Shown here: positions 51,127 through 59,142 of the stretch, in pieces
How the letters are laid out: the number at the start of each line of letters is the position of its first letter
Numbering within the stretch: the first letter of the stretch is position 1
Assembly (NCBI GenBank): GCA_965222695.1
Contig: OZ244967.1
Location: 4,278,001-4,342,000 of the forward strand
Direction of reading: 5' to 3'
Origin: UBA7957 sp965222695
GTDB lineage: Bacteria; Pseudomonadota; Gammaproteobacteria; Granulosicoccales; Granulosicoccaceae
Length of the DNA stretch: 64,000 nucleotides
Translations under genes and position numbers: made by a program
Notes under the pieces: model-generated
The model's input: the letters and a program-made list of their open reading frames with translations, nothing else
Databases searched by the model: none
What the model was told of the DNA's origin: nothing

Positions 51127-51304
51127 ATATTCGTGAATAGAGTAATCGAGACTTGATATAACAAACTCTGTATGATGAGGTCGGTTAACAGTAGTCTCAA
51201 TTCGGCCAATAACGGACATTCATCATCGTGCTTGGTTACTATTCAGGTTAGGGTATCTATAGTTACTTACCATTACTAGTACAACTAACTGAGGGCCAAT
51301 ACCT

Positions 51305-52201
51305 ATGACCGAACGGCAACTAAATTATGTAGACACGGATGCACTACGTATCGCTTACTGGGACATCGGACCAGCAAACGGAAAACCGGTTTTTTTGATG
51401 CACGGTTTTCCATACGATGTTAATGCCTTTTCTGATGTTGCGACAAGGCTATCTCAAAAAAGTTTTAGGTGCATCGTCCCATTTCTTCGCGGCTTCGGTT
51501 CAACCACTTTTCTTTCCGAACACAGTATTCGTTCAGGTCAACAGGCCGCCATTGCGCAAGACCTGCTCTCTCTGATGGATGCTTTATCGATTGAAAAAGC
51601 TATTGTGAGTGGATATGACTGGGGCGGCAGGGCCGCTTGTATTGTTGCGGCTTTATGGCCAGAAAGAGTTGACGGTCTAGTTAGCGGTGGTGTTGGGTAT
51701 AATATTCAGAATATCGCCGAAGCCAATAGCCCCGCGCCTCCAGACGAAGAACAGCGGTACTGGTACATCTATTACTTCCATACCGATCGAGGTAAAGCTG
51801 GGTTATCCTCAAGCCGTGAGGAACTTTGCAAACATATTTGGCAAGTGTGGTCACCGACTTGGTGTTTCAATGACGATACTTACGTTCGATCTGCCAGAGC
51901 TTTTGACAACTCGGATTTTGTTGAAATTGTAATTCACTCATATCGACACAGATTTGGAGTCGTTTCAGGTGACCCAAGATATGATGAGATTGAAGCAAAA
52001 CTTTCAGCGCAACCAGCCATCACTGTTCCAACTATAGTGCTTCAAGGGAAGGATGATGGAGTTGACCCTCCGACCAGTATTGATAATGACAAACAACATT
52101 TTACTGGTTTATATGAGCGTAGGATCATTGATGGTGCCGGACACAATTTGCCACAGGAAGCACCGATAGAATTTTCGGACGCCATTCTCTATTTAACCTA
52201 A
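51305..52201 (+). CDS. Alpha/beta hydrolase, epoxide-hydrolase-like
   Basis: The 298-residue hydrolase has the oxyanion motif HGFP (33-36), the nucleophile Asp105 in GYDWGG, and a catalytic His280 in GAGHNLPQ. An aspartate instead of serine as nucleophile is the mark of epoxide hydrolases and haloalkane dehalogenases, where a covalent ester forms and is hydrolysed. A cap domain of about 80 residues lies in the middle. It is accessory cargo of the second element, with no obvious operon partner. The natural substrate is unknown. Confidence 0.85.
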   Translation: MTERQLNYVDTDALRIAYWDIGPANGKPVFLMHGFPYDVNAFSDVATRLSQKSFRCIVPFLRGFGSTTFLSEHSIRSGQQAAIAQDLLSLMDALSIEKAIVSGYDWGGRAACIVAALWPERVDGLVSGGVGYNIQNIAEANSPAPPDEEQRYWYIYYFHTDRGKAGLSSSREELCKHIWQVWSPTWCFNDDTYVRSARAFDNSDFVEIVIHSYRHRFGVVSGDPRYDEIEAKLSAQPAITVPTIVLQGKDDGVDPPTSIDNDKQHFTGLYERRIIDGAGHNLPQEAPIEFSDAILYLT

Positions 52202-52464
52202 TTTGGCGGTCAAGCGAATGTCTCAAACGGGCACCAACTTGCTTGTCACGCCTTTTTAATTTCCCTGATTGTAGATAGATTGTCGAATTATTATTTAGGC
52301 CATTGGACCAGCCGCTCGATTTACCCGTTCCGAACAACAGCAGTGATTCATGTGTAATTGGTCTCCTATAAAGCTTTCACGCGTGTAAGCTCACCGCATA
52401 TTGTACCAATGGTTAAAAAGCAGTGGTTAGTTGATACTGAAATAAACAGTAAAAGCGAATTAGC

Positions 52465-52488
52465 AGGACTTTAGGACTTTAAGGACTT
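52465..52488 (+). repeat. Iteron triplet AGGACTT, left copy
   Basis: Three direct copies of AGGACTT are spaced by one and two bases. The same triplet with the same spacing occurs in inverted orientation at 57330-57353, 4.9 kb away. The left copy lies in a gene-poor stretch (52202-52587) in which I see nothing else. Confidence 0.7.
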
Positions 52489-52587
52489 TATAGAAGAGCC
52501 TTGCTTGTATAAAGTGATGTTGAATGTGGCTAATGACCCACAAAATCCAGTCTAGGCTTACCTTAGGGCCCTTGGTACTCTAAGGCT

Positions 52588-52761
52588 ATGATGGAAAAAG
52601 ACAAAATAATTAACTGGCTAGAGAATTCTTTCGCTGATTTATCGGAGATTGAGATACAAGAGTGTTACGCAGACTATTCAGATTTGATTTCGTGGTGGAT
52701 ATCAGTGTTGAAAGATGAACTTTTGACAGAAAGTGAGGATGGCAGTACTGTAGAAAAGTAA
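52588..52761 (+). CDS. Small acidic protein before the serine recombinase
   Basis: A 57-codon frame (MMEKDKIINWLENSFADLSE, then ISWWISVLKDELLTESEDG) begins after TAAGG and ends 17 bp before the recombinase start. The encoded product is acidic and helical. I do not recognise it. Position and codon use suggest a real small gene in one operon with the recombinase, perhaps a directionality or regulatory factor. Confidence 0.45.
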   Translation: MMEKDKIINWLENSFADLSEIEIQECYADYSDLISWWISVLKDELLTESEDGSTVEK

Positions 52762-52778
52762 GCACTTAATTGGAATTT

Positions 52779-54329
52779 ATGAAGGAAATGTATGGATACA
52801 TTCGTGTTAGTACCGTCCGGCAAGGCAAGGGTGTTTCACTAGCAGAACAAAAGTCAGCAATTGAACAATATGCGTGTAACAATGGTATAAGCATTTCTTC
52901 CTGGTTTAGTGAAAAAAAGACAGCTGCTAAAGTAGGACGGCCGGAATTCAAAAAAATGCTTGCATTATTGAAAACGAACAAAGCTGCTGGGGTTGTGTTT
53001 CATAAAATAGATCGATCCACACGTAATTTTTATGATTGGGCAGAAATTGTTTCGCTAAGTGAGATGGGTATAGAGATTCATTTTGCATCCGACCATATGG
53101 ATCTGAATAATCGTGCTACTCAAACAGCTGCTGATATGCATGCAGTCATGGCTACAGCTTATATCAGAAATCTGCGTGATGAATCCATCAAAGGACAAAT
53201 AGGTCGACTGAAACAAGGGATATGGCCATATAGTGCTCCTCTCGGGTATATTGATACTGGGAAAGGCAATCCAAAAAAACGCGATAAAACCAAAGCACCT
53301 TTGATTAGGCAAGCGTTCAAATTATATGCAACTGGTGAGTATTCGCTAGTTTCTCTCACAGAGAAATTGAATTCTTTGGGATTGCGCAACACGGTTGGGA
53401 AACGGCTCTATAAAAATGCGACGAATGTTATTTTGCGAAATCCGTTTTATATTGGTGAACTACATGTTCGTGCAACAGGAAAAATGTATAAAGGAAAACA
53501 CCATCCGTTAATTTCCAAGCAATTATACTACAAAGTGCAAGATGTTTTGGATGGTAAATTCCATCTTCGTAAAACGAAACACGATCATACATATCGAAGG
53601 CACATTACGTGTGGTGGTTGTCGAAAGTCGTTGGTTGGCGAGTTACAAAAAGAGCGTGTTTACTATAGATGTCAAACAAAAGAGTGTGAAACAAAAACGA
53701 TTAGGGAAGATGTCTTTGAAAACGTTTGGATGTCTATTCTAGAAAATATCTCTATACCACATGAGCTGCTGAGTGCGGTAACGAGAGGATTTGATCTCGA
53801 GATGGAGAATTCGAGTTCTATACGTAGAAGGAATCAAAGATCCATTCAACTTCAGTTAGATAAAATTGAAGAAAAATACAAGAAGCTTACCGATGCATAT
53901 CTAGAGGGACTATTAGATAAGGAAGAATATCTAGATCGCAAAACTCAATATCAAGTGAAACGTGAACAGCTTGATGATTTGACGGATAAGTCGAAAAACA
54001 CCGCTTTTTCTGTTGATTCAAGGAAAAAACTCGAACTGCTAAAAAGTCTTGTAATAACGTACAAATTGGCTAATAAACAGAAAAAACGTGAGCTGCTGAA
54101 AATAGTGACCTCGAACCGACAGCTATTTGGGAAAAACCCTTTATTTAAGCTAAAAAACTCATACTACAGGCTGCTAAAAGAAGAAACTGTCCTTACTTGT
54201 GCACTCCATCGAGACGGTGATCGAGTAGTGTGTGGACAGTGTGTTTTTGAACGACGAAGAAATATAAATAAAAATGTTTATGCTCGTAACGTTGCAAAAA
54301 TAATCTTGGAATCTGGCGTGGATGATTGA
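52779..54329 (+). CDS. Large serine recombinase
   Basis: The 516-residue recombinase has a resolvase/invertase domain with the catalytic serine in YGYIRVST (about residue 11) and conserved DRSTRNFYDW further on. A recombinase domain follows (RQAFKLYATGEYSLVSLTEKLN), then a zinc ribbon (CGGCRKSLVGELQ, CQTKEC). A long coiled coil runs from about residue 340 to 440. Such enzymes integrate or excise circular DNA. The ATG at 52779 is used; TTG nine bases upstream and ATG nine bases downstream are possible. Two recombinases in one element suggest a nested mobile unit. Confidence 0.9.
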   Translation: MKEMYGYIRVSTVRQGKGVSLAEQKSAIEQYACNNGISISSWFSEKKTAAKVGRPEFKKMLALLKTNKAAGVVFHKIDRSTRNFYDWAEIVSLSEMGIEIHFASDHMDLNNRATQTAADMHAVMATAYIRNLRDESIKGQIGRLKQGIWPYSAPLGYIDTGKGNPKKRDKTKAPLIRQAFKLYATGEYSLVSLTEKLNSLGLRNTVGKRLYKNATNVILRNPFYIGELHVRATGKMYKGKHHPLISKQLYYKVQDVLDGKFHLRKTKHDHTYRRHITCGGCRKSLVGELQKERVYYRCQTKECETKTIREDVFENVWMSILENISIPHELLSAVTRGFDLEMENSSSIRRRNQRSIQLQLDKIEEKYKKLTDAYLEGLLDKEEYLDRKTQYQVKREQLDDLTDKSKNTAFSVDSRKKLELLKSLVITYKLANKQKKRELLKIVTSNRQLFGKNPLFKLKNSYYRLLKEETVLTCALHRDGDRVVCGQCVFERRRNINKNVYARNVAKIILESGVDD

Positions 54330-54349
54330 CCACAAAACCCATTCTATAA

Positions 54350-55993
54350 CCTGAATCCGTGATTTCGAGGTCCCACGTATTAATGTAACCTACTGATAAT
54401 TGGAGTATAATCGTCGTCTAACCGCCAATCCAGAAATTCACTTATCAGGTGAACGCGTGAAGCGCTTTATTGTCGAACAATCGAACATTGAAATTTACAC
54501 CTCACATGCCGGACTTGCCTTAATTGGGCGGCTTATCAATACCTATACTTCGCTGAAAAAAAGCGCCCGACGGATTAAAAAACGTCACGGGATTCCCAAC
54601 ATCGAATTGATTCGAAGCTACTTGGGCCAACTTTGCCTAGGCAAGAGCGATTTCGATGCCATTGAAGATTTTCGTCACGATCGTTTTTTTAAAGAGGCGC
54701 TGGGGATTAAGCAAATGCCTTCGTCATCGCGCTTACGCCAACGTTTCAACGAAGATGCGCGTGAGTTGATTGACGTGATCGACGAGGCCAACGTTGAGTT
54801 TCTTCAAAAGGTTGATGCACCGATCAGTGCCAACCCATTGGGCTATGTGGTGATTGATGCCGATTTATTTCCAATGGATAACAGTGGCACTCGTAAAGAG
54901 GGTGTATCCCGTACCTACAAGGATTTTGATGGCTACGGGGCAATGGCGGCTTACCTGGGAGAACAGGGTTGGTGTATAGCTTGTGAGTTACGTGAAGGCA
55001 GTTGGCATAGTCAGAAAGAATTTGGGTATGTACTGGATCGGATTGTGCAAAGAAGCCAAAGTCTGACGGATTTACCCCGTCTGATCCGTCTGGACAGTGC
55101 GCATGATGCATTGGAGAATCGTTTCAAGCTGTCTGAGCAAGGTGTAGATTATCTGATTAAGTGGAATCCACGTCATCAGCATTTAGAGAGCTGGGTAGAC
55201 AAAGCGGGTCAACAAAGCCAGTGGCATCATCCCCGCGAAGGTAAGCGTGTCGCCCTATTTAGCGAGCCTGTCAGCGAAACGTACAAGGGTAAAACACACA
55301 AGCTGCGTCGGGTGATTCGAGTCATCGAAAGAAGCATTGATAAAAACGGTCAACGACTGCTGATGCCGAAGATCAGCCTGGAAGGTTGGATGACCTCACT
55401 CGAAGCTGATGAGGTGGATGACCAAGGGATTATCGATTGCTACAAGGCGCATGCGACCAGCGAGCAGTTCCACAGTGAATTCAAAACGGATCTGGATATA
55501 GAGAGACTTCCCTCGGGTAAGTTCGATACCAATGATCTAGTGCTCACATTGGCAACACTGGCCTATAATCTTTTACGCTGGATTGGACTAAAAGGCTTAA
55601 CCGGTGAGGATGCGCCAATCCGACACCCGGCAAAAAGAAGACGATTGCGTACCGTGATGCAGGAAATCCTGTATCTGGCGGCTCGATTGGTACAAACCGG
55701 TCATCGGTTAAAATTGAAATTCTCTTCCCATTGCCCTGCGTTCAGGGTGTTTGAGCGTACCTACGACTACATTGCCACCTAATCGGTTTGACGATTGAGT
55801 AGATGATTCGCCTGAACACATAGGCAGATGGATTATACCGCCCGCAGAGGACTCATTTAACCGACTATCGCCCTTTATTGGAAAAAAACTCGCACAAACA
55901 ACTGATTCATGAACACGGCTTGTAGTTTGCGAATTCTGAAATAGATTTTTCTGTAAAACCGAGTTAGTCTGTATGTAAAGTCACGGATTCAGG
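54350..55993 (+). mobile_element. IS1380-family insertion sequence with target duplication
   Basis: The ends are 13-bp perfect inverted repeats (CCTGAATCCGTGA at 54350, TCACGGATTCAGG at 55981). They are flanked by an exact 5-bp duplication, TATAA (54345-54349 and 55994-55998). The 1644-bp element carries one transposase and lies 20 bp after the serine recombinase stop. The exact duplication shows a simple, fairly recent insertion. Confidence 0.9.
54400..55782 (+). CDS. IS1380-family transposase
   Basis: The 460-residue DDE transposase shows YVVIDADLFPMDNSGTRKEG with the first acidic residue and LIRLDSAHDALENRF with the second. Near the C-terminus are HATSEQFHSEFKTDLDIERLPS, with the glutamate, and the RNase-H-fold helix ALVLTLATLAYNLLRW type sequence. 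No frameshift or stop is seen. The first ATG is far inside; TTG at 54400 is a likely start but has no clear ribosome site. Confidence 0.85.
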   Translation: MEYNRRLTANPEIHLSGERVKRFIVEQSNIEIYTSHAGLALIGRLINTYTSLKKSARRIKKRHGIPNIELIRSYLGQLCLGKSDFDAIEDFRHDRFFKEALGIKQMPSSSRLRQRFNEDARELIDVIDEANVEFLQKVDAPISANPLGYVVIDADLFPMDNSGTRKEGVSRTYKDFDGYGAMAAYLGEQGWCIACELREGSWHSQKEFGYVLDRIVQRSQSLTDLPRLIRLDSAHDALENRFKLSEQGVDYLIKWNPRHQHLESWVDKAGQQSQWHHPREGKRVALFSEPVSETYKGKTHKLRRVIRVIERSIDKNGQRLLMPKISLEGWMTSLEADEVDDQGIIDCYKAHATSEQFHSEFKTDLDIERLPSGKFDTNDLVLTLATLAYNLLRWIGLKGLTGEDAPIRHPAKRRRLRTVMQEILYLAARLVQTGHRLKLKFSSHCPAFRVFERTYDYIAT

Positions 55994-56050
55994 TATAAAC
56001 AAGTAATAGTTTACGGTACTCTTTGAGATGTAATCATCTAACACACCTCA

Positions 56051-57319
56051 ATGAAAAACAAGAGTAAAAAGCAACAACATGTTGTATCGTTTCGGGGAAC
56101 TAATGTAATCGGCGAAATGCTATATGATCCAAATGCGAAAGATTCACAGTTTGCCGTTTATGCCGATGGCAAACTGGAACTCACAAAGAAATATAAGGAA
56201 CTTGTTCCGTATTCCGGCACCCACACACTCATTGCAACAAAAACAGTCTTACTGCCGTCACACGCGCAAAAATACAAGAATGACGCAAAACTCATCACAA
56301 ATATCCGCAGTTTCATTCACCGCTACGTCGATGTGTCAAAGACGTTTGAACTCATCACCGCGCACTATGTACTGCTTACATGGCTTTTTGACGCATTTAA
56401 TGAAGTACCGTATCTTCGTGTGCGTGGCGACTTTGGTTGTGGAAAGACACGCTTTTTACAAACAGTAGGTGTACTGACATATAAAGGGATGTGGGCGACT
56501 GGTGCTGCGTCTACGGCATCGCTGTATCACATGCTCAGCGATATTGGGGGAACGCTCATCATTGATGAAAGTGACTTTTCGCACAGTTCGGAACGAGCGC
56601 AGATTGTCAAGATTCTTAATAACGGCAATGCGAAAGGTTTTCCAGTGCTTAGATGCGAGCAATCACCTGACAAGAAATTTCATCCAACTGCCTATCAGAT
56701 CTACGGGCCGAAAATCGTAGCAAGTCGCGGCAAGTTTCAGGATGATGCTTTGGAGAGCCGATTTTTTACGGAAGATATTGGTCTTACGCCGGTAAGGGAC
56801 GACATTCCACTTACATTACCACAGCAATTCCAAGAAGAAGCACTGGCATTGAGAAATCAGCTCCTCATGTTTCGGTTTACACATCTTCTGTCAGTTGGCA
56901 ACAGGCGAAAAAGTATTGATGTTTGTAATGGCCTCAGTTTACGCGCAAAGCAACTCATTGCACCGATTCTTACCTTTATGTCAGAAGACGAATGCACAGA
57001 GGTCATAGAGTGGATTTCTAGTGAACAAGCACAGTTAAATAGGGATCGCGGTATGGATATGGCTGCTCATGTTCTTACCGCAATTTACTCTTTATTTCAA
57101 AAGCATTCTTCAGTTGGCATAAGCGACATTCGAAAGTACATGCTCAGTAATTACCGCGAGTACTATGATACGGCAATCACCCCAAAGGCCATCGGTGGTG
57201 TTGTTCGCACAAAACTGCACCTGCGAACGCATCGAAAAAATGGCTATTATGCAATTCCTCACAGCGAAAAAACATCGGTTGATATTCTTGTAAAACGTTA
57301 CGGTCTTTTCAATAGTTAA
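56051..57319 (+). CDS. P-loop ATPase, replication- or packaging-type
   Basis: The 422-residue protein has an ATPase core at about residues 100-300: Walker A GDFGCGKT (126-133), Walker B TLIIDESDF (168-176), and a sensor-like segment around AYQIYGPKIVASRGKFQDDALESR. The C-terminus has a winged-helix-like part (KHSSVGISDIRKYMLSNY). Similar proteins on plasmids and integrative elements are annotated as DUF3987/DUF927-like or helicase-like ATPases. DNA unwinding or element replication is an inference. The IS1380 separates it from the serine recombinase upstream. Iteron triplets lie just after its stop. Confidence 0.72.
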   Translation: MKNKSKKQQHVVSFRGTNVIGEMLYDPNAKDSQFAVYADGKLELTKKYKELVPYSGTHTLIATKTVLLPSHAQKYKNDAKLITNIRSFIHRYVDVSKTFELITAHYVLLTWLFDAFNEVPYLRVRGDFGCGKTRFLQTVGVLTYKGMWATGAASTASLYHMLSDIGGTLIIDESDFSHSSERAQIVKILNNGNAKGFPVLRCEQSPDKKFHPTAYQIYGPKIVASRGKFQDDALESRFFTEDIGLTPVRDDIPLTLPQQFQEEALALRNQLLMFRFTHLLSVGNRRKSIDVCNGLSLRAKQLIAPILTFMSEDECTEVIEWISSEQAQLNRDRGMDMAAHVLTAIYSLFQKHSSVGISDIRKYMLSNYREYYDTAITPKAIGGVVRTKLHLRTHRKNGYYAIPHSEKTSVDILVKRYGLFNS

Positions 57320-57329
57320 CGCTCCGTAC

Positions 57330-57353
57330 AAGTCCTTTAAGTCCTGAAGTCCT
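57330..57353 (-). repeat. Iteron triplet AGGACTT, right inverted copy
   Basis: Three copies of AGGACTT on the minus strand, spaced by one and two bases as in the left copy at 52465. They start 11 bases after the ATPase stop. Apart from the spacer bases the two 24-bp blocks are the same. No T-tract hairpin structure makes it a terminator. Confidence 0.7.
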
Positions 57354-57490
57354 AAAAAATATATACCCACAAAAGATTTACAAATACGCATAGCATGGCA
57401 CATGTGGAACATTGACCACAATGCCCATGCTCGTTTGTTTTTACAAGTATCGCTACCATAGTAGATGTAAATTGTAATTCACAAATCTAC

Positions 57491-57838
57491 ATGGAAAAAC
57501 ACAAACGAAAAACGTACTTTAAAACAATACGCCTGAGATCAGGTCTCTCGCAATTGGACGTTGCCTTCCTTATGGGCAACAACCATCATGATCACATTTC
57601 AAAAATTGAGTCAACAATTTTAACGCCGCGTCTCAAAACTGTCTGTGCCTATACCATCATCTTCAATGTTCATCACAGTGAGTTAATGCCAACATATATT
57701 GAAGACTTACGCACGAAAATTCGCACACGTGCCAGGGAACGTCTTCCTGCGCTAGAGGCGCTACCTCCCTCGAAATCGAAAGAGGCACGGATTGCTAAGA
57801 TCAAGCAACTCATTAATTCACATAAATCAATGGAATGA
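57491..57838 (+). CDS. XRE-family transcriptional regulator
   Basis: The 115-residue protein has an N-terminal helix-turn-helix (FKTIRLRSGLSQLDVAFLMG, then DHISKIESTILTPRLKTV) and a basic C-terminal tail (ARERLPALEALPPSKSKEAR). Its stop overlaps the start of the RuvC-like gene by 4 bases, so the two are translated together. It may regulate the element's replication or transfer genes. Confidence 0.78.
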   Translation: MEKHKRKTYFKTIRLRSGLSQLDVAFLMGNNHHDHISKIESTILTPRLKTVCAYTIIFNVHHSELMPTYIEDLRTKIRTRARERLPALEALPPSKSKEARIAKIKQLINSHKSME

Positions 57839-58329
57839 AAAACAATAATACAACACGCACGGTGATTGCGATTTCACCAACTGTACGAGGGTTTGGTTAC
57901 ATTATCTATGAAGGTGTGAAAAATCCCAGAGACTGGGGCAAGGCTGAAATTCGCTTTCAGAAGAATCGCCGTTCACTTAATCGCATCAATAAACTCTTGG
58001 ATTTCTACGAGCCTGATATCGTTGCTCTGGAGGATTCTCAAAGCACACGCAAAGGCAAACGTGCACAGAATCTACTTATGCAGGTTGAGAGATGCGCACT
58101 TATTCGCGGCATGGACGTGAAAAAATTTTCACACGATCAGGTAAATGATGTCTTCAGCCAGTGCGGCGCATTTACAAAGTTCGAAATTGCCAAAATCATT
58201 GCTGAGTGGTATCCGGAACTTAAACTCAAACTTCCGGAAAAACGCCGCCTGGGCTGGGCAGAAGATGAGCACTACGGCATCTTCGCCGCAGCGGCAATTG
58301 CGATTACCTACTACTACATCCACGACTAG
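57835..58329 (+). CDS. RuvC-like protein with altered catalytic residues
   Basis: The 164-residue protein has the length and order of RuvC-type Holliday junction resolvases: RTVIAISPTVRGFGYIIYEG at the start, IVALEDSQ (Glu66) in the middle, and EHYGIFAAAAIAITYYY at the end. RuvC uses Asp-Glu-Asp-Asp. Here the first aspartate position holds Ser14. In the last helix the second Asp position seems to hold Gly148. Only Glu66 is clearly conserved. It may be an inactive, binding-only relative or use other ligands. It is coupled to an XRE regulator upstream and followed by a RadC-like gene. Confidence 0.65.
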   Translation: MKNNNTTRTVIAISPTVRGFGYIIYEGVKNPRDWGKAEIRFQKNRRSLNRINKLLDFYEPDIVALEDSQSTRKGKRAQNLLMQVERCALIRGMDVKKFSHDQVNDVFSQCGAFTKFEIAKIIAEWYPELKLKLPEKRRLGWAEDEHYGIFAAAAIAITYYYIHD

Positions 58330-58367
58330 GCAATTCTTTAACAATTCACTTTTCCGGAGGTTTTTCT

Positions 58368-58847
58368 ATGAAAACATCTTTATGTTTATATGAAAATGGC
58401 CATGCCGTTACGGAATCTCAGGTTCTTACTCTCGCAACATCAATTATGGAAGAGAGGCTTACAAAACTGTCCTGCGCTCTTTCGTCTCCTGACATCGTGC
58501 GAGACTATGTGAAATTTAAACTGGGATTAAAAGAACATGAAGTATTCATGATTCTTTTTCTGGACAGTAAAAACCGTGTCATCGCGCACGAGGAACTGTT
58601 TCGCGGAAGCATTGCTAGCGCTACGGTCTATCCTCGCGAAGTTGTAAAGCGAGCTCTCAGGCATAATGCCGCAGGCATTGTTGCAATTCACAATCATCCC
58701 AGTGGTTGCACCGAGCCAAGCCTCAATGATCTTCATCTTACCAAGAAGCTTATAGATGCTCTGGCGCTTATCGAAGTGCGATTAGTTGATCATCTGATCT
58801 GTGGTGGATTGGAAATAATCAGTCTTGCTGAGAGGGGAGAGATTTAA
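58368..58847 (+). CDS. RadC-like JAB domain protein
   Basis: The 159-residue protein has the JAMM/MPN+ metal site: His108, His110 and Asp121 in HNHPSGCTEPSLNDLH, with a glutamate in AHEELFRGS. The N-terminal helix-hairpin-helix part of full-length RadC is replaced by a short leader, as in YfjY/YkfG-type proteins common on prophages and islands. Their role is unknown, although peptidase or DNA-repair functions have been proposed. GGAGG precedes the start at 58368. A strong terminator follows. Confidence 0.85.
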   Translation: MKTSLCLYENGHAVTESQVLTLATSIMEERLTKLSCALSSPDIVRDYVKFKLGLKEHEVFMILFLDSKNRVIAHEELFRGSIASATVYPREVVKRALRHNAAGIVAIHNHPSGCTEPSLNDLHLTKKLIDALALIEVRLVDHLICGGLEIISLAERGEI

Positions 58848-58851
58848 ACCA

Positions 58852-58881
58852 AACCGGCTTTTCAAATAAAAGCCGGTTTTT
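58852..58881 (+). terminator. Rho-independent terminator after the RadC-like gene
   Basis: An 11-bp perfect stem (AACCGGCTTTT and AAAAGCCGGTT) with a 5-base loop is followed by TTT. It works in both directions, since the reverse reads A- and T-rich too, and divides the plus-strand operon from the convergent minus-strand surface module. Confidence 0.85.
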
Positions 58882-59132
58882 CACGTAATCATTCGCATGA
58901 TTGACCTAAGAACTACAAAGCCAATTGAACCTGCAAACAGTACAAGAAGCCCTACTGCAACATAGTCATCAGAATAGCGCCAATTGACTTTGTTGCAGTG
59001 ATTGCAGATAACTTTATCGGTATACATATGCCCGCTGTCTGAGGTGCCATGAATCCGGGGATGATCAGTTATGCCACAACGTTTGCAGGTAATGTTTTCT
59101 TTGTTGTCAATCATGGAGTAAGAATGAGGCAT
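58881..59132 (-). CDS. Small zinc-ribbon membrane protein
   Basis: The 83-residue protein has a zinc-ribbon-like pair of motifs, ITCKRCGI and ICNHCNKV, separated by about 25 residues. One C-terminal membrane helix follows (VAVGLLVLFAGSIGFVVL). There is no signal peptide, so the ribbon is probably cytoplasmic. I do not recognise the family. It lies 10 bp after the lipoprotein gene in the same direction and may be its operon partner. Confidence 0.6.
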   Translation of the reverse strand: MPHSYSMIDNKENITCKRCGITDHPRIHGTSDSGHMYTDKVICNHCNKVNWRYSDDYVAVGLLVLFAGSIGFVVLRSIMRMIT

Positions 59133-59142
59133 AGCAATGTTC

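Noticed and set aside
52465..52488. CRISPR-like repeat array
   Set aside because: Only three 7-bp units with 1-2 base spacers; repeats and spacers are far too short, and there are no cas genes in the window.
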